A stretch of DNA of 64,000 nt from Rhabdophis nuchalis (GCA_039707465.1 CM077647.1:43213110-43277109), one strand, 5' to 3'; positions 1 to 11,128 are shown, counted from the first letter of the stretch. Numbers and translations: made by a program. Notes: generated from the sequence alone by a model not told the origin.

Positions 1-946
1 CAAGGACCTCCTAACCCCAGGGGGCAGGGCAACCCGGAGGAGGGAGTGGGCCACCTTCCTCTTCTGGAAGGGGAGCAGGAACCACTGGAGATCCCTGGAA
101 TGAAGGCAGGCCCAAGGCATGATGGAAATGGCTGAAATCATCTTCCCCAGGAGCTTGGACAGGGTGGCCAAAGCCGGCTTACATTCAGACTTGACCAGCC
201 TTACCAACTGGTCGATGCTAGTGACCCTGTCCTCGGAAAGGTAGACCTGACCAGCCATGAAGTCTATCCAGGCCCCCAGATGGAGGATCCTGGTAGAGGG
301 AGTAAAGTGGCTTTTGGCCTCGTTGACTGAAAACCCAAGGGCCTCGAGAACCCCCACAGTGGTCAAAAGGTCCTGCAGGGCTGCCTCATATGATGTGGAC
401 TGAATCAAAATGTCATCAAGGTATAATTGGACCCTGATGGGAATGGCATGCAGATGCGCCGCCAGAGCCGCCATGAGTTTAGTAAACACACGGGAGCGGA
501 CGAAAGGCCAAAAGGTAAGGAAGTGTATTGGTAATGGAATGAAGAATAACAAAAACGTAAATACTGTTGGTATTCCATACAAATTGGCACATGCAAGTAG
601 GCATCAGTCAAATCAACGGAGGTAAGGAAATCCCCACAACAAACACCCTTCAGAATAGAAAACAGTGAATGCATCTTAAACCTCTTATCTATATAAATAA
701 AAATGTAAAATAGTTTGTACGAAGCCGCTAATTTAAAAAACTACTGGACCGATTTACCTCAAATTTTCACACAATGTTCCGAAGGACTTCCGATAATAGA
801 ATACATACTCATTTTGTGCCTAGCATACATGTGTCATGTGCAAGATACACAAATGTAAAATGTACCCCCTGATCAGGTTTTCACCTCCCTGTAGCCCCTC
901 CCATCAGGCTGCTTTTCAACTGTCATTTCCTCAGGAACCTATTTAT

Positions 947-1040
947 TTATTTATTTATTTATTTTATTAAATTTATATCCCACCCTTCTCCAAAAGGACC
1001 CAGGGCGGCCTCTCAGGGCCAAACCAAGGCACTGAGATAG
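947..1040 (-). mobile_element. L2-like LINE 3' tail fragment inside the Helitron
   Basis: On the minus strand the sequence reads gggcggccgccctgggtcc-like text, then agaagggtgggatataaat, followed by an (AAAT)n-type tail (947-965). The same 3' end is seen in the L2 LINE at 58,998-61,322. Only the last 90 or so bases are present. It has no coding content. Confidence 0.65.
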
Positions 1041-1084
1041 CAAACTCCCAGGTGGCCCATAGAGAGAGAGAGGGAGAAATACAG

Positions 1085-1393
1085 TTTAATAAAAGAGGGA
1101 CTAGAGGAGACATGATAGCAGGTTTCCAATATCTCAGGGGTTGCCACAAAGAAGAGGAAGTCAAGCTATTCTCCAAAGCACCTAAGGGCAGAACAAGAAG
1201 CAATGGGTGGAAACTAATCAAGGAGAGAAGCAACTTAGAACTGAGGAGGAATTTCCTGACAGTCTTTAAGTCTTTAAGAAGATGTTGGATAGCCATTTGT
1301 CTGAAATGGTATAGGGCTTCCTGCCTAGGCAGGGAGTTGGACTAGATGACCTCCAAGGTCCCTTCCAACTCTGCTATTGTATCATTGTATTAC
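1085..1393 (+). mobile_element. CR1 LINE 3'-end fragment inside the Helitron
   Basis: The plus strand encodes TRGDMIAGFQYLRGCHKEEE, KLFSKAPKGRTRSNGWK and SNLELRRNFLTV. These match nearly residue for residue the C-terminus of the intact CR1 ORF2 at 23,288-26,155. A deletion after RRNFLTV removes the INLWNSLPPAVV segment. The 3' end matches the CR1 terminus (ccttccaactctgctattg, then attgtatt). It is a 5'-truncated, internally deleted pseudogene copy. Its tail abuts a GGTA/GATA microsatellite. Confidence 0.85.
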
Positions 1394-1554
1394 AGTAGGT
1401 AGGTAGATAGAGAGATAGAGAGGGAAAAATAAGGTAGGTAAATAGGTAGGTAGGTGGATAAATAGATAGCGAGAAACACAGTAGGTATGTAGATAGGGTG
1501 ATATATAGTAGGTAGGTAGATAGGTAGGTAGTTAGGTAGGTAGGTAGGTAGGTT

Positions 1555-1631
<77 letters not shown>

Positions 1632-2030
1632 GGAGAAATACGGTAGGTAGGTAGGCGGTTAGATAGATAGGGAGAAATACAGTAGGTAGTTAGGTAGAGG
1701 GATAGATAGAGAGGGAGAAATACAGTAGGTAGATAGATAGAGGGAGAAAGGAAGAAATACAGTAGGTAGGTAGGTAGATAGATAGAAGGAGAAAGGAAGA
1801 AATACAGTAGGTAGGTAGGTAGGTAGGTAGGTAGGTAGGTAGGTAGGTAGGTGGATAGATAGATAGAGAGGGAGAAATACAGTAGGTAGGTAGGTAGGTA
1901 GAGGGAGAAAGGAAGGTAAGTAGAGGGATAGACAGAGAGAGAGAAATACCATAGGTAGGTAGGTAGGTAGGTAGGTAGGTAGGTAGGTATATAGATAGAG
2001 AGGGAGACGTACAGTAGGTAGGTAGGTTGG
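1394..2030 (+). repeat. Compound GGTA/GATA tetranucleotide microsatellite
   Basis: About 640 bases of GTAG- and GATA-type tetranucleotides, broken by recurring gggagaaatacagtag blocks. A pure (GATA)n run lies at about 1,553-1,630. It starts exactly at the CR1 tail, which suggests growth from the LINE's 3' repeat. Open frames here (Tyr/Leu/Ser/Pro-rich) are artefacts of the repeat. Confidence 0.9.
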
Positions 2031-2592
2031 GGGTTATATGGTGGTTGTGTGTATGTATGCAGGTGTAGATCTACGCACAGATTGGTTGGCCATTTAACCA
2101 GACTGGGCCACAGCAACGCGTGGCCGGGTATAGCTAGTACTTAACATAAAAATTCAACTTTTTCAAATCAAGAATGGCCCGCCACCCCCTGCAGGGCTTT
2201 GGAATCACAAACAGTTGAGAATAAAACCCTTGGCCAGCCTGGTCCTGAGGAACCAGGCAGATTGCACCAATATCTAAGAGGTGCTCGATAGCCTGACCCA
2301 TTAAGGCTCTCCCTTCCGGGTTGCTGGGAAATGGGCAAGAAACCAAGGAAGGAGGGGGCTGGGTCACAAAATCCAGAGTCAGCCATCCCTGGCCATGGCA
2401 ATGACCCAGGCATTGGAGGTCGACGACTCCCACTACAGACGCAACCTGCCACCAATGGGAGGACTTCCATGATCTGAATTAGGACCTGTGGTAGGGATGG
2501 CTACTGCCCCTCCGAAAGGGCCGATTCGACCCTCTACCCCGCTGCTGCCTATACTGAGGCTGGTGTGAGCAGGAGCACTGGCCATAGCTCCC

Positions 2593-4213
2593 CTAGGAAC
2601 GAAACCCCTGGGAATTGTAGTCTGAGCAAAAACTGCCCCCATAAGACTGGCCCCTGAACTGGTGACACCGGGGGTATGGGGCAGGCCTATTTGCGCCCTT
2701 CTTGGGGTTGGCCGGCAATATCTTCTTCTTATCTTTACCCTCCACTAAGAGGGGATTAAGGGCATCACCGAACAACGTGCTACCGGTGTAGGGCTCAGAA
2801 GCCAGCTTCCACTTGTGCTTGAGTTCTGTCTGCCATTGGCGAAGCCACAAAAGACACCTGGAAGCCACAGATGAAGCCAAAGCGCAGGAGGAAAACCGGG
2901 CAGCACTCAACATGGCGTCCTTGGTGAATTGAACTGAGGCCACGATTTTGTTTAGGTCCTGTTGGGCCCAAGCGTCAGCCACTGGGATTCGTTCCTGGAG
3001 CTGCTGCAGCCAGGTCTGGCTGGACCTAGTGAAGAAGGATGCAGCTGTCAAAGTCCTCACTGCCCAGGCTGAGGCTTGATGGGCCTTGTGGAGAATCTGG
3101 TCCGCATGTCTGTCCTTGGGCTTGAGGAGGTCTTCCTGGCCCCCGGGGAGAGTTGTGGCCGAGTAGAGGGCGGCGATAGGGGTGTCCACTTGCGGCCAGG
3201 ACAGAGCAGTGTCGAGAAGGGGCTCCACATTGTAGAAACACTTTTTGAGAGATGACGGCCCCGATCTAGAGGTGGGCATCTCCCACTGGTGCTGGATAGT
3301 GTCTACAAATATCTGGGATGTCGGTATAGCTTCGGTCTTGATCGTGGGCTTGGAGAACCCAGACCTTGGTGCCTGAGTCGAGGTCAGAATGGGGGGAGGA
3401 GCCACACCAAAGCTAGATGTTGCCTTGGCCTTGGCCAGGAGAGGCTTGAACAAAGCCTGTGGGAACAGGCCAGAGCTGGTCCTCATCACTCGACAATTCC
3501 GCATCGCAAAATTCACCCTCCTCGGCCACAGGATAAGACCGGATCCACCTCAACTGGTGACAGGTGTAGGGCCGGGGCCAAAGCCGGTGGAAGAGGGGCC
3601 GCCAAGGGCAGGGGAGCAACCAGCGGTCACTGAGCCCGGTCTGAAGGCCAGCCGTGATGCCCTGGCAGATGGCTTTGGCAATAAAATCCTGCATTGAAGA
3701 AGATGAGGCCGAAGAGGCACCCTGCCATGCTGGGAGTGGGGGAGGGGGCCCAGGGACCCAGTACCCTTCCAGGTGTAGGCCTGCAGCTGTGGGAGTGAAG
3801 GTGGACTCCGCAGGGCGAGACATAGGCCTGTTATTGCTGGCACCCCAAAGCCCAGAGGTGTCAATGGGCAAAATGGAGCTAAACGGCCCAGAAACCAGGT
3901 GAAGCTGGAGAGGGGTCAAGGCCTGAGGTGGATAGATCACTGTGGGTGCAGGATCCCCAGGCAGTCTCAGGTCAGGCTGACCACCCCCTCCCCTGGAATC
4001 CTGTGCGGCCTGCTTGGAGGAGGACCTGGACTTACTCCCCTTCGCAGAGGGCTGAGGTGCATCCCTGGAGCTGGACTTGGTCTTGGACCTGGTCTGAGAT
4101 GTGCTCCATTCAGCCATGGAGGTAGGAGCACCCCCTATTGTGATGAGGCCCTGGGGGTTCTCAGCACCGCCCCTCACAGTGGCCATCCGCTCTGAGGCCC
4201 TGTTGTCTGCCAT
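2593..4213 (-). pseudogene. DIRS gag-like region, copy 1
   Basis: Two overlapping minus-strand frames cover the region: 266 codons from 4,213 to 3,413 beginning MADNRASERM, and 307 codons from 3,516 to 2,593. They overlap by about 100 bases in different frames, so either a frameshift has split one gag or the element used separate frames. The first part is rich in Pro, Ser, Arg and Lys. The second ends in a basic, Pro/Gly/Ser-rich tail. The second part contains alpha-helical, Ala/Leu-rich segments and sits directly upstream of the RT, as gag does in DIRS elements. No zinc knuckle is visible. The assignment rests on position and on a similar arrangement in the second DIRS copy, not on a recognised domain. 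Confidence 0.6.
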
Positions 4214-4899
4214 CGAAGAAGGATTGGGGCCTGGTTCAAATCAGGAATGCCCAACACTCAAAACGGCCACCGCTGTGACTGGCTCGCTTTTGGGAAGGCC
4301 TGGAGACGAAGGAGTGTGGTGCGTGCGAAATTAGGCCTCAAAATGGCGGGTCGCTGCAAGGCCTGAGGCACCAAAGGCCTCCAATCCAGGCCCCAGTGAA
4401 GGAGGGAAGCACAGGAGGGGTGCGCAGGCCATGCGGAGCTCCGCTGGAGGCCAAGGATGCGCTGGGCCAAAATTAGCCGGGATCGGCCACAACGTGAGCC
4501 AATCAGGTAGATAAGACCTCAGCACAATCGCGCATGTGTGGGGGGCCTCCCTGGGTCGATTCCAAGCCGTGTTGGCCTGATGCTGCCGGAGCTCAAAGAC
4601 AAAGGCCTCACAGTCAAGGCTGTGAATGCAGTCGCCTCCCCAGCACCCAAATCACCCTCTTCCATGCCATGCTTGACAGCAGCAGCAGTCCAAAGGTCTT
4701 TTGAATGAAGGCGCAGGATGAGGACTCAGGTAGGAGGCAAAGGTAGCAGTGATACCAACAGCTGGAGGCCAAGGCATGTGGCTGGGAGAGGACAGGCACC
4801 TGGAGTCCTAAGCTGCTGCTGAGGCATGAGGGGGCCCTGTCTACTCATGAGTAAGCCAAAAACAGAAAGTCTCATTCCACAAATTAGGAGTTGAATAGC

Positions 4900-5055
4900 G
4901 TACAGTCCCAGAGCCGGACTGAGTCGGAAAACTGGGTATGACAGCTCCTGAGGGGTTATATACCTAGGCTAATTAATTAGTAATCTGACTCAGTCCAATC
5001 AGAGTGTGGATAGGTTCAACCCATACATGGATGCTATCTCCACTCTTATTGAGAA
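4900..5055 (-). repeat. DIRS terminal repeat, copy 1
   Basis: The segment from cagagccggactgagtcgg through gatgctatctccactcttattgag matches the right terminal repeat of the complete DIRS element (about 15,719-15,874) with scattered substitutions and small indels. It includes a TATA-like ttatatac on the plus strand. It marks the 5' end of copy 1. The flank after 5,055 has no similarity to the flank of copy 2, which confirms the boundary. Confidence 0.75.
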
Positions 5056-5115
5056 TAGGTCATCTGTGTACCAATTTTGGTTGAAGTTGCTAAAGGTATT
5101 CTAGAGTTATGCTGC

Positions 5116-5166
<51 letters not shown>

Positions 5167-6780
5167 TAGAACTGCATAGAGTCGATTTAGAATGGAACAG
5201 TGTCTATCTAAATTGATCCTAATGATTTTAATTTATCATTTCCATGCAGTCTTTTATTCAAAGTGTTGATAGGTCCAACTGAATCACAAAAACATTTCTG
5301 TCTATTCAAGATGTTAATACTGCTTTTAGTATTGCTGCAATTATACCTAAATGATTTTCTATGGGTTAATTTCAATAGCGGCTTAACCTCAACTCCATAC
5401 TTGTTGAAATCCTAAATTATATTTACTTGCAGAATGTTTCCTTCTCTATTTCATTAGCATTTCAGTGAATGCTCAATAAAACAGCAATTGTATTCATTTA
5501 AAAAGTAAAAAAAGATTTCCCATGATACATCAGAATCTGTTTCTAACACTAAAATTAGAGAAAAATGTCTTTATGGCTGTTTTAAGAATTCATTTGGCTG
5601 GGTATTAGGCCATTAAATAGTCATTAGCACACTTTCAAATACAGTGCCAGAGTGGTAATAAAATCAACACCTCCTCATTTTATATTGAATCACTGCCAAA
5701 GTGCATTTGGTCTTGTCACTACATAGCAATGCATGTGATACTTAAAATATCAATAGAAACATTGAATAAAAGCATTTTTTCATTCATTTGAAAAATGCTA
5801 CAATTTGAAAAGACAGCTACTTTCTAAATTCAAATCAATACTCAATATTACATAGTTAAGAATGAAGGATAGATGCTGGCATTTCAAGGAGTTCAAATTC
5901 AATTTTATACTTTTTTCACAGGGTTATAAAAATAACACACTGGTCAAACCTTGCACATAAGTTTCAGTTCAGTTGAGGGAATAATAAAATTGAGGATAGT
6001 ATCTAACAATAGTATGTCTCTTACAAATTTGTGAACTCTTTTGAAATTCAGTTTTTGGAATGTGTGCCTAAGTTTATCCTAATATTTCTAAATTTTAGAA
6101 AGAGAAAGAAGATTTTAAGTAGACCAGGGGAGTAAAGCAGTGGTTGTAGAAGTTCTTGTCAGATGTTAACATAATGGGAAAAAACAGGTTCCACTGATAG
6201 ATCCTGTCCTGTCTCATCCATCTACCTGTAACACAACTCACATATTGTTTGAGAAGGATTGGAACAGGAAGATGTTTTCCACATTATTTGTATCAGTGAT
6301 ACAATAGTAATTAAATAATTATCTACATAAATGATCAAAACATGATCTACATCATATATAAAACTTATACGCATACATCAACATCCCAACTGCAGGCCTC
6401 AGTGAATGAGATTAACCAATTATTGTAGTTATCTTCTTCCTTTCACATGGCAGCAATTACAAAAGTGAAAAATTACTAAAGCTATCTCTAATTTTATGCA
6501 CTTTATGTTCCTATCCATATTAGGTCAGGATGCCAAATTTCCCTAGACTCTATTTCTCAGATCTAACCATTTCATTGGTGATAAAGTTGTAAAATAAAGC
6601 CTCTCTTAAACAGTAATTAAGTGTATGTATTCAAGCAAATGCATCTTAATGAACATTTCAGAACGGAGTGTATTTGTCACACCTTTTAAAAAAAATAATT
6701 CCTGACATGAAAAACAGGTTGCAGATGTTTTACTATAACATTTTTGTTTGTTAGGTAATGGTTTTGGTTTAAATGCTTTA
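5056..6780. other. AT-rich non-coding stretch with an AC microsatellite
   Basis: No gene or clear element boundary seen. A pure (AC)n run lies at about 5,117-5,161. The bases just before it, tcatctgtgtaccaatttt, may be an old repeat into which the DIRS copy inserted. The rest is AT-rich with no ORF above 60 codons. Confidence 0.6.
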
Positions 6781-6807
6781 ACTATTCTTGTTGATGTAGA
6801 CTTCTTA

Positions 6808-6909
<102 letters not shown>

Positions 6910-6991
6910 TTGTATTTTTAACTTTATAGGCCAGCATCATGGATATGAGATGGTTATATAAATTTAACAAATAAATGTTTCTTTTTAATTT

Positions 6992-8137
6992 CAACACATA
7001 CATGTATGTTCAACACATACATGAAGCCGCTGGGTGAGATCATCCGTGGTTTTGGGGTAGAGTACCACCTGTACGCTGATGACACCCAGCTGTACATATC
7101 TACCCCAAACCACCCCAACGATGCCGTAGCGGTGATGTGCCAGTGCCTGGAAGCCGTGCGGATCTGGATGGGAAGTAACGGACTCAGGCTCAACCCGACC
7201 AAGACCGAGTGGCTGTGGTTTCCGGCCGCCCGATTCAACCAGCTCACTCCATCGCTGGCCATAGGGGGCGAACATCTTGCCCCTGTGGATGGGGCGCGCA
7301 ATTTGGGTGTCCTCCTGGATGCCCGGCTGTCCATGGAAGATCAAGTGACGGCCGTGGCCAGGAGGGCGTTTTACCAGGTTCGCCTGGTTCGCCAATTGCG
7401 CCCCCTATTGGATCGGGACGCCCTTCGCACAGTCACTCATGCGCTCGTGACATCCCGACTGGACTATTGTAACTCTCTCTACATGGGGCTTCCCTTGAGG
7501 TGCACCCGGAGACTTCAGCTAGTCCAGAATGCAGCCGCGCGAGCAATTATGGGGACCGCAAGGTCTACCCATGTAACACCGCTCTTGCGCGAGCTGCACT
7601 GGCTACCTGTCGTCTTCCGGGTGCGCTTCAAGGTGTTAATTATCATCTTTAAAGCGCTCCATGGCTCGGGACCTAGCTATCTGCGGGATCGGATCCTGCC
7701 TCATACATCCTCACGGCCGATTCGCTCCCACAGAGAGGGACTTCTCCGGGTGCCGTCCACTAGACAGTGTCAGCGGGCGACACCCAGGGGAAGGGCTCTC
7801 TCTGTGGTGGGCCCGGCCCTCTGGAACGACCTTCCCCCCGATATTAGGACGACCACGGACCTCCGCTCCTTCCGTCTTAAATTAAAAACTTACTTTTTCC
7901 GTCTGGCCGGCCTGGGATAGTCCCCCTGTCTAGGGTTTTTACTGGGTAAATTTTAGTTTAGTTAGTTAAATGGGATTTTAGCACAGGCTGTGTTTAATTT
8001 GCTTTTAATTGTTTGTATATTTATTGATGTTTGTATGTTTTTTACTGTTTTTATTCTACCTGTGCACCGCCCCGAGTCCCCATGGGGAGAGGGCGCGGGT
8101 TATAAGTATTAAATGATTTGATTTGATTTGATTTGAT
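6992..8137 (+). mobile_element. 5'-truncated L2-clade LINE, copy 1
   Basis: Contains the C-terminal half of an L2-type reverse transcriptase followed by the 3' UTR and a tail of TGATT repeats. An 11-bp target duplication, CTTTTTAATTT, flanks it at 6,981-6,991 and 8,138-8,148. The 5' junction carries a short direct repeat of caacacatacatg (6,992 and 7,009), as if copying slipped when insertion ended. The protein is nearly identical to those of the L2 copies near 29.2 and 34.8 kb, indicating recent activity of this family. Confidence 0.9.
7006..7920 (+). pseudogene. L2 LINE reverse transcriptase C-terminal fragment
   Basis: 304 open codons, from the palm to the natural stop. The first methionine is internal to the ancestral ORF. 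The YADDTQLYIS box at about residues 23-32 holds the two catalytic aspartates. It is followed by LNPTKTEWLWF, LGVLLDARLSM, RLDYCNSLYMGLP, LRELHWLPV and LWNDLPPDI, all typical of L2/CR1-group LINEs. The endonuclease, fingers and first catalytic Asp are missing because of 5' truncation, so it cannot retrotranspose. The frame itself is uninterrupted, which argues for a young insertion. Confidence 0.88.
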
Positions 8138-8148
8138 CTTTTTAATTT

Positions 8149-9148
8149 GGTTATTTGAACCATCATATGGTACAGCAGTATAATAGTATAATAAATGTGC
8201 AGCATGAATAAAATGAAAAACACTAAAAATACTGAAACACCTTTAGAGCAGCAAAATTTTAATCAGATATTATTCTTAAATCAATTACCAAAATGGCAAC
8301 TGTACTACAATCACAACTTGCTTGCCATCCTGTTGTCACATGTCCGCTGTCATTTCTGTGAATACTTTTCTTTTTCATTACATTTCTCCTTAGGTTTTTG
8401 TCCTTGACTGTTATTTTCTGATTTCTTTGACCAACTATGCTGAAGCCTTCCAGGTAACATGTTTATGCTACTAAGGAAATTAGCTGCACCTACAGACAGG
8501 TGAAAGGCAATGATGCCTTTTAAATTCCAGAATTGGGAGAAATGTAGCATCTCTACTTTGCTAGTTCTTGACAGCATTTTGATACATATTATTGTACATA
8601 GGTAAGTTCAAAGTCAATAGGACAATACAAACAAGGAGATGAAAGCATAGAAACAATGACAGAGGAAACATTTTGATCAGCTTTAGCAGTTATGAGGTTG
8701 AGCTGTTAACAGCAATAAGGATAGGACTAGATGCCCTGATTCACAGTTTTGAATAGTTACAGGCACTAAGTCTTGAAGACTAAATGGGAAGAAATTCAAG
8801 CAGTGCTTCCTTGTGGTCAAGTAAACTTCAAACTTAGTTGAATGATTCCAAGAGTCTTAATTGGAGGGGGGGGATCCTGTAATGATGAGGAAGTGTTGGA
8901 ATAACAATAGTGGAAGAGTTCAGGAAAAACCTGTCTGAAGCTGGTTTACAACTGGAAACACAGGAACCCTATGTAGAAACTTTTGTCTCAATCCCCAACC
9001 ACTCTCCAGGTTCTTGAATTTCAGCCATCCTAGAAGAATGCACAAGGAGCACGTTGAATGAATTGACTCTCAAATAGCCCAGGAGTAAGGAAAAGAATGA
9101 CAACATTATGTGCGTTTCCCTTTTTGCAAAATGCATTTTTTTAAAGTA
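8149..9148. other. Non-coding stretch, nothing recognised
   Basis: AT-rich DNA with only short chance ORFs (70-75 codons, no domain). No repeat boundary could be supported. Confidence 0.5.
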
Positions 9149-9480
9149 TAGCCAGTCCTGGACTTACAACTACAATTGAGCTCAAAATGTATGTTGCTAA
9201 GTGAGACAGTTATTACATAAATTTTGCCCATCTTTCTTGCCACAGTTATTAAATGACTGCAGCTGTTAAGTTAAATGAATCTGGCTTCCCCATTGACTTT
9301 GCTTGCCAGAAGATCACAAAAGGTAATCACATGACCCCGGGACATTGCAACCAACATAAATGTGAGTTAGTTGCAAAAGGCTAAATTTTGATTATGTGAC
9401 CTGGAAATACTGCAATGATCCTAAATTCTAAAAAAAGGTCATAAGTTCAACGCTATTGTAACTGTCACAAAATGAACTGG
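9149..9480 (+). mobile_element. Degraded MITE-like dispersed repeat
   Basis: Begins cagtcctggacttacaac and carries phrases such as gctaagtgagacagttatt, ctggcttccccattgactt and catgaccccgggacattgc. I recognise these as a very common squamate repeat whose intact ends read ...tagtcctcgacttac. The element at 62,420-62,816 has similar ends. Here the far terminal inverted repeat is missing, so the copy is truncated. No coding capacity. Confidence 0.55.
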
Positions 9481-10695
9481 TATAGCTGAAGGATTCCCAG
9501 TAGCTAATTTGTATTTGTGTTGCTGCAATGGCACAACAATGATTTTGACTTTGTCCTCAACATTTATAAGGCTCAGAAGTGAAAATAATTATTTGTCATT
9601 TTCAAACATGGAGGAGTGGAGATTGGACTCTATAGAAGTGCCTTAAATCCCTTTTCTATGTACTGTAGACACTTATTGCGGGACCTTTGCTGATCGTTTG
9701 GTACCCCACACAAGGAAGGACAGAGTCTGTTTTGTGAAGAAGTGAAGTGCCAAAAAACCTCATAAGAGCATCTCAATCTTGTTTTTTGCTGTTCCCAAGC
9801 AAATATTCACTATCTTCCCATCAAGTGAACCTTGGAGAGTTAAAGTCTGATCTAAGCAGACACCATCATCTGCTAGTTTAATTGAAACTTCACAAACATG
9901 CTCAAGAGTTACTGACCTCTGCTTGCATTTTGGTTGACTATTTGATTAGGGCCCACTTTGTTCTAAGTGTTTTTCTCTTTAGAAACCCGTTAATCAGTTT
10001 GTTTCTTCGCCTCTCTCCCCTTCTTCCCAGGACTCTTCTTCATCTCTCTCCATTTATTATGTGATATAGTTTATTGTTAAGCCCCTGACATTTCAAGTGA
10101 GGGTCACTGTATTTATGCAGTGCCAGTAACTTGAGAATATATTCATATGTGTTGAGTATGCTCTTTGCCATTGTTCTGCAAATTAAGAGACATGAAACCA
10201 AATAGTGATAATGTGTTATGATTAAGGTTAATAAGCTACTGATTATCTCTATAGAATACAACTGAAGACACATTATTTAAATGGAATTTTGCTTAGACTA
10301 ACTGAAAAAGGAACAGTTTCATCTGCATTGATTTAAAAAAAAAGCTTGGAATTCTTCGTATAAAAATTCAACACCCCAAGCAAAGTTTACTGGATTTTCT
10401 AACAAAATGTAGAAATTTAATTCCATTACCTTGGAGATCTCTTGCAGGTCTTTGGCTCTGTTGGCCAAGTCCAAAACTTCAGAATTGTATTTAAGGAAAT
10501 AGGGAAGTATCACTCTATAAGATGAACATGGTGATGGGGATTTTCTAAATGGTTCTACAATTTATGCCTAAAGGAATAGCCAAATTATCCCTAGGCCCCT
10601 GGTGTTTCTTAGCAAAGTTGAAATGGCAGTAAGAGTTGTTAATCAATAAATGTCAGTACATGTGGCTTCTCTCCCTTCACTGGAATTTTTCAGAA
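9481..10695. other. Non-coding stretch, nothing recognised
   Basis: Chance ORFs of 60-77 codons on both strands have no recognisable domain. No further repeat boundary is visible up to the DIRS terminal repeat. Confidence 0.5.
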
Positions 10696-10866
10696 AAAGA
10701 GCGTTGGTACTTACCTGATACGCCTCTTCTAATAAGGGGGGAGATAGCATCCATGTATGGGTTAAACCTATCCACACTCTGATTGGACTGAGTCATAATA
10801 TTAAATAATTAATTAATTAGGCATGGTATATAACCCCCTACGGAGTAGCCACACTCAGTTTTCGAC
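10696..10866 (+). repeat. DIRS left inverted terminal repeat plus outer extension
   Basis: The segment from about 10,731 (aataaggggggagatagcat) to 10,866 is the reverse complement of 15,734-15,869, with very few differences. The outer 35 bases (gcgttggtacttacctgata and onward) have no partner at the right end but are complementary to the internal region at 10,997-11,051. This asymmetry is expected of DIRS termini. Confidence 0.88.
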
Positions 10867-10996
10867 GAAGAAAAGAATACAGACTCACCGGTATGAACCA
10901 ACTCCTTTAGCAAGAAAAATCCAACAGTAACACTGCCAAGAACAACAAGAGCCAGACACCAAACACAGGCAGGGCTGAACGAGAAAGGGATGGGCC

Positions 10997-11088
10997 GGAT
11001 GCTATCTCACCCTTTATTAGAAGAGGCGTATCAGGTAAATACCAACGCTCTTTCTCAATAAGGGTGGAGATAGCATCCATGTATGGGA
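10997..11088. repeat. DIRS internal complementary region
   Basis: Two back-to-back segments. The first (about 10,997-11,051) is complementary to the left outer end. The second (about 11,052-11,088, ctcaataagggtggagatag and onward) is complementary to the right outer end. In the DIRS-1 model this joined complement of both termini templates closure of a single-stranded circle. Its presence confirms element class and completeness. Confidence 0.9.
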
Positions 11089-11128
11089 CATACCAAAGCC
11101 CTGAAAAGAACCCACGGGAGGGTCAAGA

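Larger units (their letters stand above)
688..2137 (+). mobile_element. Non-autonomous Helitron inserted in the DIRS RT
   Basis: The 5' end begins TCTATATAAATAAAAATG at 688, directly after A687. The 3' end is CTAG at 2,134-2,137, directly before T2138. A hairpin with 6-bp arms (GGCCAC at 2,106-2,111, GTGGCC at 2,120-2,125) stops 12 bases before the end. TC start, CTRR end, subterminal hairpin, insertion between A and T and no target duplication are the defining Helitron features. Joining 687 to 2138 restores a gap-free alignment with the corresponding stretch of the second DIRS copy (about 13,640-13,700), which fixes both ends to the base. No Rep/helicase frame is present, so it depended on an autonomous partner. 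Its interior holds an L2 tail, a CR1 3' end and a long tetranucleotide array. Confidence 0.88.
1..2433 (-). pseudogene. DIRS reverse transcriptase, copy 1, split by a Helitron
   Basis: The N-terminal RT part (2,433 to 2,138) reads AIEHLLDIGAI, then YSQLFVIPKP and WRAILDLKKLN, which are the fingers motifs that precede the first catalytic aspartate. After a 1,450-bp interruption the frame resumes at 687 with MHSLFSIL, GDFLTSVDLTDAYLHVPI (first catalytic Asp) and LPFGLSSAP. The part from 1 to about 400 continues toward the YxDD region but is not open in one frame. This is the polymerase of a DIRS-type retrotransposon, which would copy element RNA into cDNA for integration by its tyrosine recombinase. 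It is not functional here because of the Helitron and frameshifts. Confidence 0.75.
1..5055 (-). mobile_element. DIRS-type retrotransposon, copy 1 (partial, runs off left edge)
   Basis: Minus-strand element entering from its 5' end near 5,055 and continuing past position 1. In element order it holds a terminal repeat (about 4,900-5,055), gag-like frames (4,213 to 2,593) and the start of a reverse transcriptase (2,433 to 2,138, then 687 to 1). The RT shows VDLTDAYLHVPI and LPFGLSSAP, typical of DIRS/Ngaro-type elements rather than LINEs or Gypsy. The terminal repeat closely resembles that of the complete DIRS element at 10.7-15.9 kb (shared gtgtggataggtt and catacatggatgctatctc). RNase H and tyrosine recombinase should lie to the left of the window. 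A Helitron at 688-2,137 splits the RT. Frame changes between gag pieces suggest a dead copy. Confidence 0.8.

Noticed and set aside
1532..2116. 194-codon Tyr/Leu/Ser/Pro-rich minus-strand ORF
   Set aside because: It is the translation of a tetranucleotide microsatellite; length comes from repeat periodicity, not coding selection.
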